Of a stretch of DNA of 64,000 bases, positions 11,695 to 24,055 are shown piece by piece. The DNA is taken from positions 620,001 to 684,000 of the forward strand of contig NZ_JBHTCM010000010.1 in NCBI RefSeq assembly GCF_042665545.1. Direction: 5' to 3'. The first letter of the stretch is position 1, and each line of letters opens with the position of its first letter. The position numbers and the translations under genes were made by a program. Source of the DNA: Rhodocista pekingensis (GTDB lineage: Bacteria > Pseudomonadota > Alphaproteobacteria > Azospirillales > Azospirillaceae). Under the pieces are notes generated by a model. The model was not told the DNA's origin and did not search any database. It saw nothing but the letters and a program-made list of their open reading frames with translations.

Positions 11695-14592
11695 TCAGCC
11701 GCCGACCAGCAGCGCCACCGGCAGGGGCGACAGCAGCCGGCCCACGGGCAGGCGGCCGTCGCCCGGCACCGTAACCGTGCCCCCGGTCAGCAGGTCGCGC
11801 AGCTCCGTGACGCCGCCCGGATCGGGCAGGACCAGCACCGTGTCCGCCCACGCCTCCGCCGGGATGGCCGGCCGCTCCGCCCCCTGCCCCAGCAGCGGCA
11901 GCACCAGCCGCGGCGCCACCGTGAGGGCGACGCGCCCCTCCCGCCGGCGCAGGAAGGCCATGACCCGGTCGGCCTGCGGGCCGGCGGTCTCCACCGGCTG
12001 GTAGTCCCCCAGGGCGAACAGGGCCGGGTCGTCGCGGCGCAGCCGCAGCCCCGCAGCCCAGACATGCTGCTTGATGCGGCCGTCGCGCCAGTGCGCCAGA
12101 AGCTCCGCCGCGGGAGTGGCGGCGCGCAGGGAGGCGGCCAGCGCCGTCCAGTCGGGATCGCGCCGGTTGTCCGGATCGACCAGGGAGAAGTCCCAGTATT
12201 CCGTGCCCTGGTAGAGATCCGGCACGCCCGGGCCGGTCAGGGTCAGCAGCACCTGCGACAGGCCGTTGACGGCGCCGGCCGGGGCGATCAGGGCGACGAA
12301 ACCGGCCATGTCCGCCAGAAAGGCCGCCGCGCGTTCCGGGTCCAGGATGGCACGCACGAAGCGTTCCAGCGCCTCCTCGTACTCGGTGTCGGGCATCGCC
12401 CAGTTGGAGCGGTACTTGGACTCGCGCACCGCTTTCAGCATGTAGCCGTGGACACGGTCGGCCAGCGCGCCCAGGCCCGGGGCGTCGTCGGGGCCGAGGT
12501 CCAGCGGCCAGGCCCCGGCCAGGGTCTGGTACAGCAGGTACTCGTCGTTGCGGCCGGGCGCCGGACGGCCTTCGATCTCCCGCTTCTTCATGCGGTTCAT
12601 GCGGGACCAGCGGACCACCCGCCGACCCCATTCCTCCGGCAGCTCCGACAGCACGTCGATCCGCACCCGCGTGTCCGCGCCGCGCTTGTGGTCGTGGGTC
12701 GCCAGCGTCACGAGCTGGTGCGGCCAGCGCCGCAACCGCTCCTGGTTGGCGCGGTGGAAGGCGGCCGGGCTGACACCGAAGCGGTCGGGATCGCCGCCCA
12801 CTTCGTTCAGCGAGACCAGCCGGACATGGCGGTAGAAGAAGGTATCCTCCACCGACTTCGCCATCACCGGGCCGGTGAGCTGCTGCGCCTTCATGGCGAA
12901 GCGGACCACGTCCTCGGCCCGGTAGCCGGGACGGCCGTCGCGGACGAGATCGGTGGTCAGCGCCGCGGCCACGAAATCGTAGACGGACAGGTCCACGGCC
13001 GCGGCGGCCGCCTTGCGGGCGCGGCCGACCGCCCAGTCGATGTAGCGCCGGTCCTCGTCCGCCACCTGCTCCCCGGTGACGTAGGTGCGGTAGACCTGGA
13101 ACTGGGACACGACGTCGGTCAGGGCCCGGCGGATGCCGGTCAGGGTGTGGTCGCGGCTGGCCCAGCTCTGCTGGGCGATGCCGTGCAGCTCCCGCGCCAG
13201 CACGTTCAGCTCGGCCGACAGGTTGCGCGCCAGGATCAGCCGCTTGGCCTCCAGCAGCATCTCGTCATAGGGCGCCTCGCGCCCCAGGAACTGCTCGTAG
13301 GTCTCCGTCAGGGCCGCTTCCGCCGCGGGATCGACGAAGAGGCCGGCGGCCATCACCATGTACTCGTAGCCGGTGGTGCCCGCCACCGGCCACTCCTCCC
13401 GCAGGTGTTCGTGGCGGGCCAGGATCTTCTCCACCACCACGTAGAGCGGTTCGGACAGACGTGCCGCCCCGGAACCGGCCGGAGCCGCGGCACCGGGCCG
13501 GTCGGTCAGGTAGGCGGCGCGGGTCTGGAGCTGCTCGCAGTAGGCGCGGGGATCGTAGAGCCCGTCGATATGGTCGATGCGCAGGCCCTGGAGCTTGCCG
13601 TCACCGATCAGCCGGAAGACGAGCTGGTGGCTCAGCTCGAACAGGTCGGGCCGTTCCATGCGCAGCCCGGCCAGCTCGTTGACGTCGAAGAAGCGGCGGT
13701 AGTTGATCTCGTCCGCCGCCACCCGCCAGAAGGCGACGCGGTAGGACTGCCGCTCCAGCAGTCCGTGCAGCTCCCGGAAGCTGGCCGGATCGTCCAGGCT
13801 GCCGTTGATCTGCGCGACGGCGCCGTCGAGGGCGGTGCGGACGGGGGCGCTCTCCTCCACCAGCCGGGCGAGGCGGCGCTTCAGCTCGTCCGCCTCCCGC
13901 CGCAGCAGCGCCTGGCGCTGCACGGACGGCCCGCCCGTGTCGAGCGCGGCGAAGGCGGTCGCCAGTTCGCCCAGGCGCTGGCGGTCGTCGCCGGCCTCCA
14001 CCGTTTCCGCCGCAAGGCGCAGCAGGCGCGGATACTCCTTCAGGCAGAGCGGGAAACGGTGGGCGAAGTAGCGCACGCTGAAGGCGCCGTCGGCCAGCGT
14101 CAGCACCAGCTCGCCGCGCTCCAGCACGGCACCGTACTGGTCGCCCAGCACGGGCAGCAGCAGCCGGCCGTCGGCCCCGGCCTCCCAGTTGATGTCGAAG
14201 AAGGGCGCGTAGGGGCTGGCCCGGCCCCATTCCAGCACGTCCAGCCACCAGGGATTGTCGTCGCCGCCCACCCCCATGTGGTTCGGCACGAAGTCCAGGA
14301 TCAGCCCCATGCCGTGCGCGTGCAGCGCCGCCACCAGGGCATCGAAGGCGGCCTCGTCCCCGATCTCCGGGTTCAGGGCGGCGTGGTCGATGATGTCGTA
14401 GCCGTGCGCCGAGCCGGAGCGGGCGCGCAGGAAGGGGGAGGCGTAGACATGGCTGATCCCCAGGTCCGCGAAATAGGGGACCAGGGCGCGCACGGCATCG
14501 AAGCCGAAGCCGGCGCGCAGTTGCAGCCGCACCGTGGCGCGCGGCACGGCGGGAATGGGCGGCGGCAGGGTCTGCGCGTCGGCCGTGGTCAT
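11695..14592 (-). CDS. treY: Maltooligosyltrehalose synthase
   Basis: A 965-residue GH13 enzyme that turns the reducing end of a malto-oligosaccharide into a trehalosyl group. The GH13 regions can be read in order: DFVPNHMG (I), GLRIDHIDGLYD with the nucleophile Asp (II), VEKILARHEHLREEWP with the acid/base Glu (III), and LATHDHKRGADTR (IV). The N-terminus (TVRLQLRAGFGFDAVRALVPYFADLGISH, shortened here to its first part TVRLQLRAGFGFDA) is typical of TreY. It ends the glgX-regulator-treY group. TreZ, which would release trehalose, is not in the window. Confidence 0.96.
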   Translation of the reverse strand: MTTADAQTLPPPIPAVPRATVRLQLRAGFGFDAVRALVPYFADLGISHVYASPFLRARSGSAHGYDIIDHAALNPEIGDEAAFDALVAALHAHGMGLILDFVPNHMGVGGDDNPWWLDVLEWGRASPYAPFFDINWEAGADGRLLLPVLGDQYGAVLERGELVLTLADGAFSVRYFAHRFPLCLKEYPRLLRLAAETVEAGDDRQRLGELATAFAALDTGGPSVQRQALLRREADELKRRLARLVEESAPVRTALDGAVAQINGSLDDPASFRELHGLLERQSYRVAFWRVAADEINYRRFFDVNELAGLRMERPDLFELSHQLVFRLIGDGKLQGLRIDHIDGLYDPRAYCEQLQTRAAYLTDRPGAAAPAGSGAARLSEPLYVVVEKILARHEHLREEWPVAGTTGYEYMVMAAGLFVDPAAEAALTETYEQFLGREAPYDEMLLEAKRLILARNLSAELNVLARELHGIAQQSWASRDHTLTGIRRALTDVVSQFQVYRTYVTGEQVADEDRRYIDWAVGRARKAAAAAVDLSVYDFVAAALTTDLVRDGRPGYRAEDVVRFAMKAQQLTGPVMAKSVEDTFFYRHVRLVSLNEVGGDPDRFGVSPAAFHRANQERLRRWPHQLVTLATHDHKRGADTRVRIDVLSELPEEWGRRVVRWSRMNRMKKREIEGRPAPGRNDEYLLYQTLAGAWPLDLGPDDAPGLGALADRVHGYMLKAVRESKYRSNWAMPDTEYEEALERFVRAILDPERAAAFLADMAGFVALIAPAGAVNGLSQVLLTLTGPGVPDLYQGTEYWDFSLVDPDNRRDPDWTALAASLRAATPAAELLAHWRDGRIKQHVWAAGLRLRRDDPALFALGDYQPVETAGPQADRVMAFLRRREGRVALTVAPRLVLPLLGQGAERPAIPAEAWADTVLVLPDPGGVTELRDLLTGGTVTVPGDGRLPVGRLLSPLPVALLVGG

Positions 14593-14700
14593 GTTGCCTC
14601 CGGAGGCGTCGGGTCGGATCAGGAAACGCCGGAGCCGCCGGAAAGGTCGCCCGCCGCGGACGGGGATTCGGGAGCGGTGCGGAACCGCCCCGGACAGGTC

Positions 14701-15691
14701 TCAGGACGCGACAGGATCGCCGGGCGGTGAGCCCTGCGACTCGGCCTTGGCCTGCGCCATCTGTTCGAGCCGGCTGCGGTAGCCGGTGACCGCCGCCTGG
14801 ACCTCCTGTTCCAGGGCGGCCATGTCGCTGCGCCGGGCGGTCAGGGCCGCCACGCCCATGGCGGCGCGGCGCAGCGCCGTGGGGTTGTCGTAGGCCCGAC
14901 CGGGGTTCGCCTTGAGCCGGTCCAGATGCGCGTGCAGGGCGCGCACGAAGGTTTCCACATGCGGGCGCATGTCCGGGTCGTGGACCCGGCGCAGCAGGTC
15001 GTCCGCCACCGGCCCGACCCGGGTCAGGTGCTCCACCGCCATCCGGTCGGGCGGCTCCTGCGCCAGCCCGGGCAAGGCGAAGTCCACCAGGAAGGCGATG
15101 TGGAAGCCGTGGCGCAGCACCTTCTGCGCGTCGATCGCCTCCAGCGCCGCGGCCATCTGGGCGGCGAGGTCGGTCCGCTCATGGCCGCCGATCGCCTTCA
15201 GCCGCAGGGTGTTCGGCACCTCGATCAGGGGGTTGGCCGGACCGTCGCGGGGGGTCTTGCGGCGGTCGGGACCGATATAGTCGCTGGTGACGACGAAGCT
15301 CTTGCGGGCATGGATCAGCCCGTACACCCGGTCCAGCACCTGCTTGGTCGAGAAGGGCTTGATCATCAGATCGTCGGCCCCCGAGGCGGTGAAACGCAGC
15401 AGCACCTGCTGCGTCGCCTGCCAGGTGGTGGCGACGACGCAGACGAACGGGTTGGTGGCGAACTGGCCGTGGCGCAGATGGCTGACGAAGCGCAGCGTCT
15501 CCCCCTCGGGATGGTCGGCCTCGATGAAGATCAGGTCCGGCGTGATCGAGGCCATGGCCGCCACCAGCTCGGCGACGGTGGAGAACTCCTGGATCTTGTC
15601 GATGCCCGCCCGGGTCAGGATGCTGCGCAGGATGCGCCGCGTGTTCATTTCGCGGTCGATCAGGAAGCAGTTGACCGGGTGGAGATCGATC

Positions 15692-15699
<8 letters not shown>
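14701..15699 (-). CDS. Atypical response regulator with Glu at the acceptor site
   Basis: A 332-residue protein with an N-terminal receiver (about residues 8-130) and a C-terminal helical region of unknown function. In the receiver the strand that normally ends in the acceptor Asp reads PDLIFIEADHPEG, so Glu replaces Asp. The Lys (MIKPFS), the Thr region (VVATTWQ) and one Asp of the acidic pocket (FLIDRE) remain. A SDYIGPDRRK linker follows. No DNA-binding or enzymatic output domain is recognisable. The start overlaps the glgX end by 8 bases, so translation is probably coupled. Glu may mimic phosphorylation or the protein may be phosphorylation-independent (inference). Confidence 0.8.
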
Positions 15700-18088
<2,389 letters not shown>

Positions 18089-18162
18089 GCGTCCTCAGGC
18101 TATACTTTCGGGAGGCACCCCACCATGCCAAGGGAAAGCGGTTCCGCCAAGCCCCGTGGCGG

Positions 18163-19056
18163 TCAGCGGCCCCGGCGCGCCAACAATGCCTCGCGGTGGA
18201 GGATGTAGAGCCCGCTGCCGATGACGATGGCGCCGCCGATCCAGATGGCGGGGTCGGGCACCTCTCCGAAGAAGGCGAAACCGAAGAACACCGCCCAGAT
18301 CATGCCGGTATATTCGAAGGGGGCGACGGCCGAGGGCGGCGCCCGGCGGAAGGCCAGCGTCATCAGAATCTGCCCGAACCCGCCGAGGATGCCGGTGGCC
18401 ACCAGCAGCGTCCAGTCCATCAGCGTGTCCGGGGTGCGCCACTCCGGCAGCATCAGGACAGCGGACAGCACGCACAGGAGCAACACGAAGTAGAAGACGA
18501 TGGCGGCCGTCGTCTCCGTCCGGGCCAGACGGCGGACATAGATCATCAGCAGCGCATAGAAGAAGGCGCCCGCCAGCGCGACGAGGGCGACCGGGGTTCC
18601 CATCCCTTCGCCCGGCCGCAGCATGATCAGGACGCCGACGAATCCGACCAGCACCGCCGTCCAGCGCCGCCAGCCGACATGCTCACCCAGCAGCGGCACC
18701 GACAGGGCCGTGATCAGCAGCGGGGTGGCGAAGGCGATGGCGTAGACATCGGCCAGGGGCATGTGGCCGTAGCTGTAGAAGAAGCAGAAGGCCGTGGCGA
18801 TGCCGACCAGCCCGCGCAGCAGGTGGGACACCGGCCGCGAGGTGCGCAGCGCCGCGATGCCGCCGCTCTGCGCCACCAGGACGGCGATCGGCAGCAGCGA
18901 GAACAGGCCGCGGAAGAACATGATCTGCCAGGTGCCGTAGCGGGCGGACAGATCCTTGACCATCGCGTCCATCACGCTGAAGCAGAAGACGGTGGCGATG
19001 AACAGGAGGATGCCCGCCAGGGTCGAATTCCTGGCCATCGGAACAGATACGGTCAC
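18163..19056 (-). CDS. EamA/DMT-family transporter (copy A)
   Basis: A 297-residue membrane protein with about ten hydrophobic segments in the two-fold repeat of the drug/metabolite transporter superfamily. Family-like stretches are FRGLFSLLPIAVLV at the end of TM2 and LPLADVYAIAFATPLLITAL-type residues (here HMPLADVYAIAFATPLL) before the first-half boundary. Substrate unknown. A paralogue with the same architecture and matching segments lies 54 bases upstream on the same strand, so the pair arose by tandem duplication. Confidence 0.88.
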   Translation of the reverse strand: MTVSVPMARNSTLAGILLFIATVFCFSVMDAMVKDLSARYGTWQIMFFRGLFSLLPIAVLVAQSGGIAALRTSRPVSHLLRGLVGIATAFCFFYSYGHMPLADVYAIAFATPLLITALSVPLLGEHVGWRRWTAVLVGFVGVLIMLRPGEGMGTPVALVALAGAFFYALLMIYVRRLARTETTAAIVFYFVLLLCVLSAVLMLPEWRTPDTLMDWTLLVATGILGGFGQILMTLAFRRAPPSAVAPFEYTGMIWAVFFGFAFFGEVPDPAIWIGGAIVIGSGLYILHREALLARRGR

Positions 19057-19110
19057 GTCGGAACCTTTGTCGGGAACGGGAGGAACCGGGGACCCCGGCG
19101 GTCCGGGGTC

Positions 19111-20046
19111 TCAGGGCTGCGGGAGCCGCGGGGGCTGCGGCACGGTGCGCCGGGTCTCGCGGTGCAGGATGTAGAGGCCGCTGCCGATCACGATGCCCCC
19201 GCCCAGGAAGAGCCAGGCATCGGGCAGGTGCCCGAAGAAGACCCAGCCATAGAACACCCCCCAGAGGAGCTGGGTATACTGGAACGGCGCCACCACGGCG
19301 GTGGGCGCCTGCCGGAAGGCCGTCAGCAGGATCACCAGGGCGGTACCGCCCAGCGTCCCGCCCAGGGCCGACAGGCCCAGGTCGGCCAGGGTCGGGGTCT
19401 GCCAGAAGAAGGGCAGCATGCCGGCCGTCGCGGCCATCGCCGCGGCGGCGGAATAGAAGGCGAAGCTGACGCTCGTCTCCGTCCCCCGCATCAGGCGGGA
19501 GATGATCATACCCGAGGAATAGAAGAAGGCGCCAGCCAGCGCGGCCAGGGCACCGACATCGACCATCCCGCGTCCCGGCCGCAGCATCAGCAGCACCCCG
19601 CCGAAACCGACCGCCACCGCCGTCCAGCGCCGCCAGCCCACCTGTTCCTTCAGCACCGGCACGGACAGCGCGGTCATGATCATCGGCGCCGCGAAGGCCA
19701 GGGCGTAGACATCCGCGATGGGCATCCGGCTGTAGGCGAAGAAGGTGCAGAAGCCGGAGCAGACGCCGCAGAGGGCGCGCAGCCCGTGCAGCCGCAGCCG
19801 CCGCGTCCGCAGGCTGGCGAGCACCCCGCCGCGGACCGCGGCATAGGCCAGGACCGGCCCCAGGGAGAAGACGGCGTTCAGGAAGATGATCTGCGGCAGG
19901 GCGTAGCGCGCCGTCAGCAGCTTGACGATGACGTCCAGCCCGCTGAACAGCGCGAACGCCGTCACCGCCATCACGATGCCGCGGGCGACCGTCTCGGGCG
20001 GGACGGCTGCGGGGAAGCCGGAAGCGGCGGGGGTGGGGTCGGCCAT
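19111..20046 (-). CDS. EamA/DMT-family transporter (copy B)
   Basis: A 311-residue paralogue of the downstream transporter. Shared landmarks include RMPIADVYALAFAAPMIMTA, VGWRRWTAVAVGFGGVLLML, and a shared C-terminal GSGLYILHRE. About ten transmembrane segments are visible. The two copies are well diverged, so the duplication is not recent, and they may have different substrates. Substrate cannot be inferred. Confidence 0.88.
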   Translation of the reverse strand: MADPTPAASGFPAAVPPETVARGIVMAVTAFALFSGLDVIVKLLTARYALPQIIFLNAVFSLGPVLAYAAVRGGVLASLRTRRLRLHGLRALCGVCSGFCTFFAYSRMPIADVYALAFAAPMIMTALSVPVLKEQVGWRRWTAVAVGFGGVLLMLRPGRGMVDVGALAALAGAFFYSSGMIISRLMRGTETSVSFAFYSAAAAMAATAGMLPFFWQTPTLADLGLSALGGTLGGTALVILLTAFRQAPTAVVAPFQYTQLLWGVFYGWVFFGHLPDAWLFLGGGIVIGSGLYILHRETRRTVPQPPRLPQP

Positions 20047-20151
20047 GCGCGGGGCGTCCGGGGTTGCGTCTCGGGCAGGCGATGGAAACGCCGGGGGCCG
20101 CCAGACCGGCGCCGGCGGACGGGCCGGCGGGGACCGGCCGGGGGGGAACGG

Positions 20152-20610
20152 TCAGTCCAGGATGGGCACCGGCTCCAGCACCGCCGCGTCCTCGCCCGCG
20201 GTGATGTCCAGGGTGCGGAAGTCGAACGCCCGGTCCGGCCCCTTGAACACGTCGTAGCGCAGCACCCGGTCCACCCGGTTCCCGGCGGTGAAGGTCAGGA
20301 TGCGCGGCTTCAGCGTGTAGAGCCGGTCGGGCGTGGTGTACTCGCTGGCGGCGATGATGATGACATCGCCCCGCTGGCAGGTCCGGGCGGCGGCCCCGTT
20401 CAGGATGCAGCAGCCCGATCCGGGCTCGCCGAAGATCACGTAGGTGGAGATCCGCGCGCCCGAATTACGGTTCCAGATCTCCACGAACTCCATCGGGTAG
20501 ATCCCGGCCTGGGCGCAGATCTCCGGATCGAGCGTGATGGACCCGTGATAGTTCAGGTCCGCCCCGGTCACCGTGATGCCGTGCAGCTTTGCGCGGACGA
20601 CCTTGATCAT
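20152..20610 (-). CDS. panD: Aspartate 1-decarboxylase
   Basis: A 152-residue pyruvoyl enzyme making beta-alanine from aspartate for pantothenate and CoA. The self-processing Gly-Ser bond is in LNYHGSITLD at residues 23-24. MIKVVRAKLHGITVTGADLN is the canonical start, so the longer upstream-open frame was not used. It is slightly longer than the E. coli enzyme (126 residues) because of a C-terminal extension. No other pan gene is nearby. Confidence 0.94.
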   Translation of the reverse strand: MIKVVRAKLHGITVTGADLNYHGSITLDPEICAQAGIYPMEFVEIWNRNSGARISTYVIFGEPGSGCCILNGAAARTCQRGDVIIIAASEYTTPDRLYTLKPRILTFTAGNRVDRVLRYDVFKGPDRAFDFRTLDITAGEDAAVLEPVPILD

Positions 20611-20773
20611 GGCGGGAGAAGCCTTCCGTAAGCGGCGGCGGCGGGGCCGCGGGGCCGGACGTTGCGGACGGCGCCTGATGTAAGTCATCCGCGCCCGCGG
20701 CCCAAGTCCCGAATGTCGCAGACGCCCGGACAAGGGTGGGGATCACCCATGTCCGGCCCGCCTTGCCGGACAG

Positions 20774-22120
20774 CTATGCCCACTCGGAGACGCGGCCCAG
20801 CAGCACCGGCGTCGGTGCCGGCGGGGCGCCGTCCAGGTGGAAACAGGTGCGCACCCGGTCGGCCTGCGCCGCCGCCGTCTCCGCATCCGCGGCGTGCAGC
20901 CGGCACAGCGGGGTTCCGCCCGGCCCGACCTGCGTGCCGATGGCAGCCACGTCGGTCAGGCCGACACGGTGGTCCACGCCGTCGCCCGGCCGGGTCCGGC
21001 CGCCGCCCAGCGCCACCACCGAGAGCCCCAGCCCGCGCACGTCCTGGCCGGAGACGTAGCCGTCCTCCGCGGCGTGGACCTCGACCGTCACGGGGGCGGC
21101 GGGCAGATGGCGCTCCGGCCGCTCCAGCAGGTCGGCGGGGCCGCCCAGCAGCGCCACCATGCGGGCGAAGCGCTCGGCCGCCGCCCCGCCGGCCAGCGCG
21201 TCCTCCACCCGCGACCGCGCCTCCGGCAGGGTCGCGGCCAGACCGCCCAGCAGCAGCATCTCCGCACACAGTTCCCATGTCACCGCGCGCAGGCGGGACT
21301 CGCCGCGCTCGCCACGCAGCATGTCGATGGCCTCGCGCAGTTCGACCGCGTTACCGGCCGTGGTGCCCAGCACCTGGTCCATGTCCGTCAGCAGCGCCAC
21401 CGTGGGCAGCCCCGCCCCTTCCGCCACCGAGACGATGGCGCGGGCCAGGGCGTCGGCCCGCTCACGCTCGGGCATGAAGGCGCCGGAGCCGGTCTTCACG
21501 TCCATCACCAGCCCCTGGAGCCCGGCCGCCAGCTTCTTGGAGAGGATGGAGGCGACGATCAGGTCCAGGCTCTCCACCGTCGCCGTCACGTCGCGGATGG
21601 CGTAGAGCCGCCGGTCCGCCGGGGCGATGTCGCCGGTGGCGCCGACGATGGCGCAGCCTGCCTGCCGCACCACGGCGCGCAGGCGGGTGAGGTCCGGCTG
21701 GCTGACATAGCCGGGGATGGCATCCATCTTGTCCAGCGTGCCACCGGTGTGGCCCAGCCCACGCCCCGAGACCATGGGCACGAAGCCGCCGCAGGCGGCG
21801 ATGACCGGCGCCAGCACGAGGCTGACCTTGTCGCCGACGCCGCCGGTCGAATGCTTGTCCAGCACAGGCCCGGGCAGCCGCTCGCCGGTCCAGTCCAGCA
21901 CCGTCCCGGAGCGGGTCATGGCGCGGGTCAGCGCCACCAGCTCCGCCCCGTCCAGGCCGCGGAACAGCACGGCCATGGCGAAGGCGGCGGCCTGTCCGTC
22001 GCCGATGCTGCCATCCGTCAGGCCGGCGACGAAGGCCGCGATCTCGGCATCGGCCAGCGTGCCGCCGTCGCGCTTCTTGCGGATGATCTCCTGGGGCAGG
22101 AAAGGCTGTCCGCCGGACAT
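20774..22120 (-). CDS. deoA: Thymidine phosphorylase
   Basis: A 448-residue protein with the family signature SGRGLGHTGGTLDKMDAIPG and the phosphate-binding loop KHSTGGVGDKVS. It phosphorolyses thymidine and deoxyuridine to the base plus deoxyribose-1-phosphate. With cdd and deoC elsewhere in the window it completes most of a deoxynucleoside salvage route, but it is not in their operon. The length is normal for the family. Confidence 0.97.
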   Translation of the reverse strand: MSGGQPFLPQEIIRKKRDGGTLADAEIAAFVAGLTDGSIGDGQAAAFAMAVLFRGLDGAELVALTRAMTRSGTVLDWTGERLPGPVLDKHSTGGVGDKVSLVLAPVIAACGGFVPMVSGRGLGHTGGTLDKMDAIPGYVSQPDLTRLRAVVRQAGCAIVGATGDIAPADRRLYAIRDVTATVESLDLIVASILSKKLAAGLQGLVMDVKTGSGAFMPERERADALARAIVSVAEGAGLPTVALLTDMDQVLGTTAGNAVELREAIDMLRGERGESRLRAVTWELCAEMLLLGGLAATLPEARSRVEDALAGGAAAERFARMVALLGGPADLLERPERHLPAAPVTVEVHAAEDGYVSGQDVRGLGLSVVALGGGRTRPGDGVDHRVGLTDVAAIGTQVGPGGTPLCRLHAADAETAAAQADRVRTCFHLDGAPPAPTPVLLGRVSEWA

Positions 22121-22243
22121 GGAACCTCGCGCGTCAGATCGAAGGGGACCGAAGGGAGCGACCGGAAGGATCGCTGATCCCTACACAACGCAAAGCCCCC
22201 AGGGCAAGGCGCCCGGAGCAGGGCCGATGCGGGCGCAGACCCG

Positions 22244-23296
22244 TCAGCGCGCCTCCGGGCAGGGCATCGGGCTGGCGCCCGCGTAGCGGGCGGCGGTACC
22301 GGGATGCAGGGGGGCCGCCAGCCGTCCCGGCCGGAAGGCGTCCGCGTCCACCGGGAACAGGGCCACCGGGAACAGCGCCACCGGCTCCGTCGTCAGCAGG
22401 GCCCGGTTGGCCGGGTTCTCCACCGCCCCGGACAGGTCCGCCGCCAGCCCCGCCGGCAGGCCGGGACCGGCGATCCAGAGCACGGGCTGCGCCAGGGTCT
22501 GCACCTCCCCGGCCTCGCCATAGGTGCCGCCGGGAATGCGCGCCTCGCCGGAGAACGGGGCCAGTTCCAGCAGCCGTTGCCGCGCCGCGTCCTCGACCGG
22601 GACCAGCACCACCGCCCCGGCGGCGGCCAGACCGGCGACGGCGGGGTCGGGCACGGCGGCGATGCGGAAGACCGCGTCCACCTTCCCCTCCGCGAGCGCG
22701 GCGAGCGCCTCGTCCCCCGCCAGCTCGACCATGCGGATGTCGCGCCGGCGCAGCTCGTGCGCCATCAGGATGCGGTCGGCCAGCCGCCGGTCCTCGCTGC
22801 CGGCCACGCCGACCGCCACCCGCTTGCCACGCAGGTCGGGCACGGCCGCGATGCCCGATCCGGGCAGGGCCAGGACGTGCAGCGCCTCCGCATAGGCGTC
22901 GCCCAGGACGGTGACGTCCTGCGCCGGGGTGCGCCCCTCCGGGCAGCGGGCGCCGAAGACGATGTTCGCCGGGGCCAGCCCGGTGTCGATCTGCCCGCTG
23001 GCGACGGCGGCGACGATGGCTTCGGGCCCCGGCAGGCTCTGCGCCAGGGCGATGACCCCGGGCACGCCGCAGGGCCGGCCCGCGTCGCAGGGCGGCAGGC
23101 CCGGTGGACGGGTCAGCGCGTTCGCCAGCGTCGTCGCCCCCTGGAAGCCCAGGCTGGTCGCCGGACCCGCGGCGATCCGCACGTAGCGCACCTCCGCCGC
23201 CGGCACGTCCGGCACGCGCCAGAGCGCGACCGCCGCGACTGCGAAGGCGAGGAACGGGACGGAACGCCAGACCAGGCGCGAGACGTGCGGGACCAT
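22244..23296 (-). CDS. TAXI-family solute-binding protein, lone gene
   Basis: A 350-residue exported protein with a signal or anchor segment (VPFLAFAVAAVALW). The mature part fits TRAP-associated TAXI binding proteins: YVRIAAGPATSLGFQGATTL, LAQSLPGPEAIVAAVASGQIDTGLAPAN, and DLRGKRVAVGVAGSEDRRLA read in short pieces. No fused DctQM-type permease is adjacent, so the partner transporter is elsewhere or it acts alone. A 15-bp direct repeat gives ALFPVALFPV near the C-terminus. Confidence 0.78.
   Translation of the reverse strand: MVPHVSRLVWRSVPFLAFAVAAVALWRVPDVPAAEVRYVRIAAGPATSLGFQGATTLANALTRPPGLPPCDAGRPCGVPGVIALAQSLPGPEAIVAAVASGQIDTGLAPANIVFGARCPEGRTPAQDVTVLGDAYAEALHVLALPGSGIAAVPDLRGKRVAVGVAGSEDRRLADRILMAHELRRRDIRMVELAGDEALAALAEGKVDAVFRIAAVPDPAVAGLAAAGAVVLVPVEDAARQRLLELAPFSGEARIPGGTYGEAGEVQTLAQPVLWIAGPGLPAGLAADLSGAVENPANRALLTTEPVALFPVALFPVDADAFRPGRLAAPLHPGTAARYAGASPMPCPEAR
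22350..22385. repeat. Two 15-bp direct repeats in the TAXI gene
   Basis: The unit GGAACAGGGCCACCG is repeated in tandem with one change and produces the peptide repeat ALFPV-ALFPV. It is in-frame and looks like replication slippage. Confidence 0.7.
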
Positions 23297-23542
23297 GGGT
23301 GTGGCCGCCTTATCCGGGGATCGGAACTACATCGCGACAATAGAACGCCATTGGCTAACGATATCTGGCGGCCCCCGGACCTTCTTGTGCGAATCACGCA
23401 CGCATGTTGCGGCCGCGCCTCACCCGAACGGAGGGGGTGCGGCGCGGGCACGGCCGGCAGGGCCGCACGGCCGCCTGCCGCATCTGCGAAGAAGGCGGTC
23501 CGGCGCAATCTGACGGGGAAAGGGCGTCGGAGACGGCCCGGA
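23297..23542. other. Intergenic region, nothing recognisable
   Basis: About 245 bases between the TAXI gene start and the end of the small secreted-protein gene. No gene, strong promoter or hairpin was recognised. Part of it (around 23335-23365) is less GC-rich and may hold the TAXI promoter. Confidence 0.35.
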
Positions 23543-23890
23543 TCAGCTCTTGCGGGCGCAGATCGCGGCCATGTTCCCCTCTGCCCGGCAGACCATACCG
23601 TTGGAGAAGCGGAAGCTGCCATCCCGGTCGCGCCGCACCGACAGGCCGGTGCTGAACTGCACCCAGCCCGCGCTGCCCCAGTGGGTGGTGATGCCGTTGG
23701 AGAAGGCCAGCGTCCCGTCCATCAGCCGCAGCACCTCGACCCCGTTGTCGAACTCGATGTTGCCCTGCCCGTTGCGGCTGGCGACATAGCCGTTCGTGCA
23801 GGAGACCCGGTCCATCTGCAACTGGCAGATGAAGGGGTCGTTGCCCCCGGCCAGGGCCAGTGCGAAGACCGCGATCTCAAGCGCGTTCAT
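23543..23890 (-). CDS. Small exported protein with NG-type repeats, function unknown
   Basis: A 115-residue protein beginning MNALEIAVFALALAGGNDPF, a likely short signal peptide. The rest shows a recurring strand-turn pattern: CTNGY, FDNGVEVLR, FSNGITTHW and FRFSNGMVC, and four Cys that could pair. The spacing suggests a small repeat fold. Not recognised as a named family. A start six codons upstream (MTGEAR) is possible, but the chosen Met puts the hydrophobic stretch at the N-terminus. Confidence 0.65.
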   Translation of the reverse strand: MNALEIAVFALALAGGNDPFICQLQMDRVSCTNGYVASRNGQGNIEFDNGVEVLRLMDGTLAFSNGITTHWGSAGWVQFSTGLSVRRDRDGSFRFSNGMVCRAEGNMAAICARKS

Positions 23891-24055
23891 CCGTGCCTCT
23901 CCCGTCACTCACCCTCCCGTCCTGCGCGCGCGCAGGGCCGGTGATGTCTGCCCCGGCGATCAGGGTAGCCCAACCGGACGCACCTGTCCGCCCCGCCGGA
24001 GGGGGCGGAGACGGATGTCGCAGGGCGCGCGCGGGGAAGGCGCGGAAGCTTGGCC

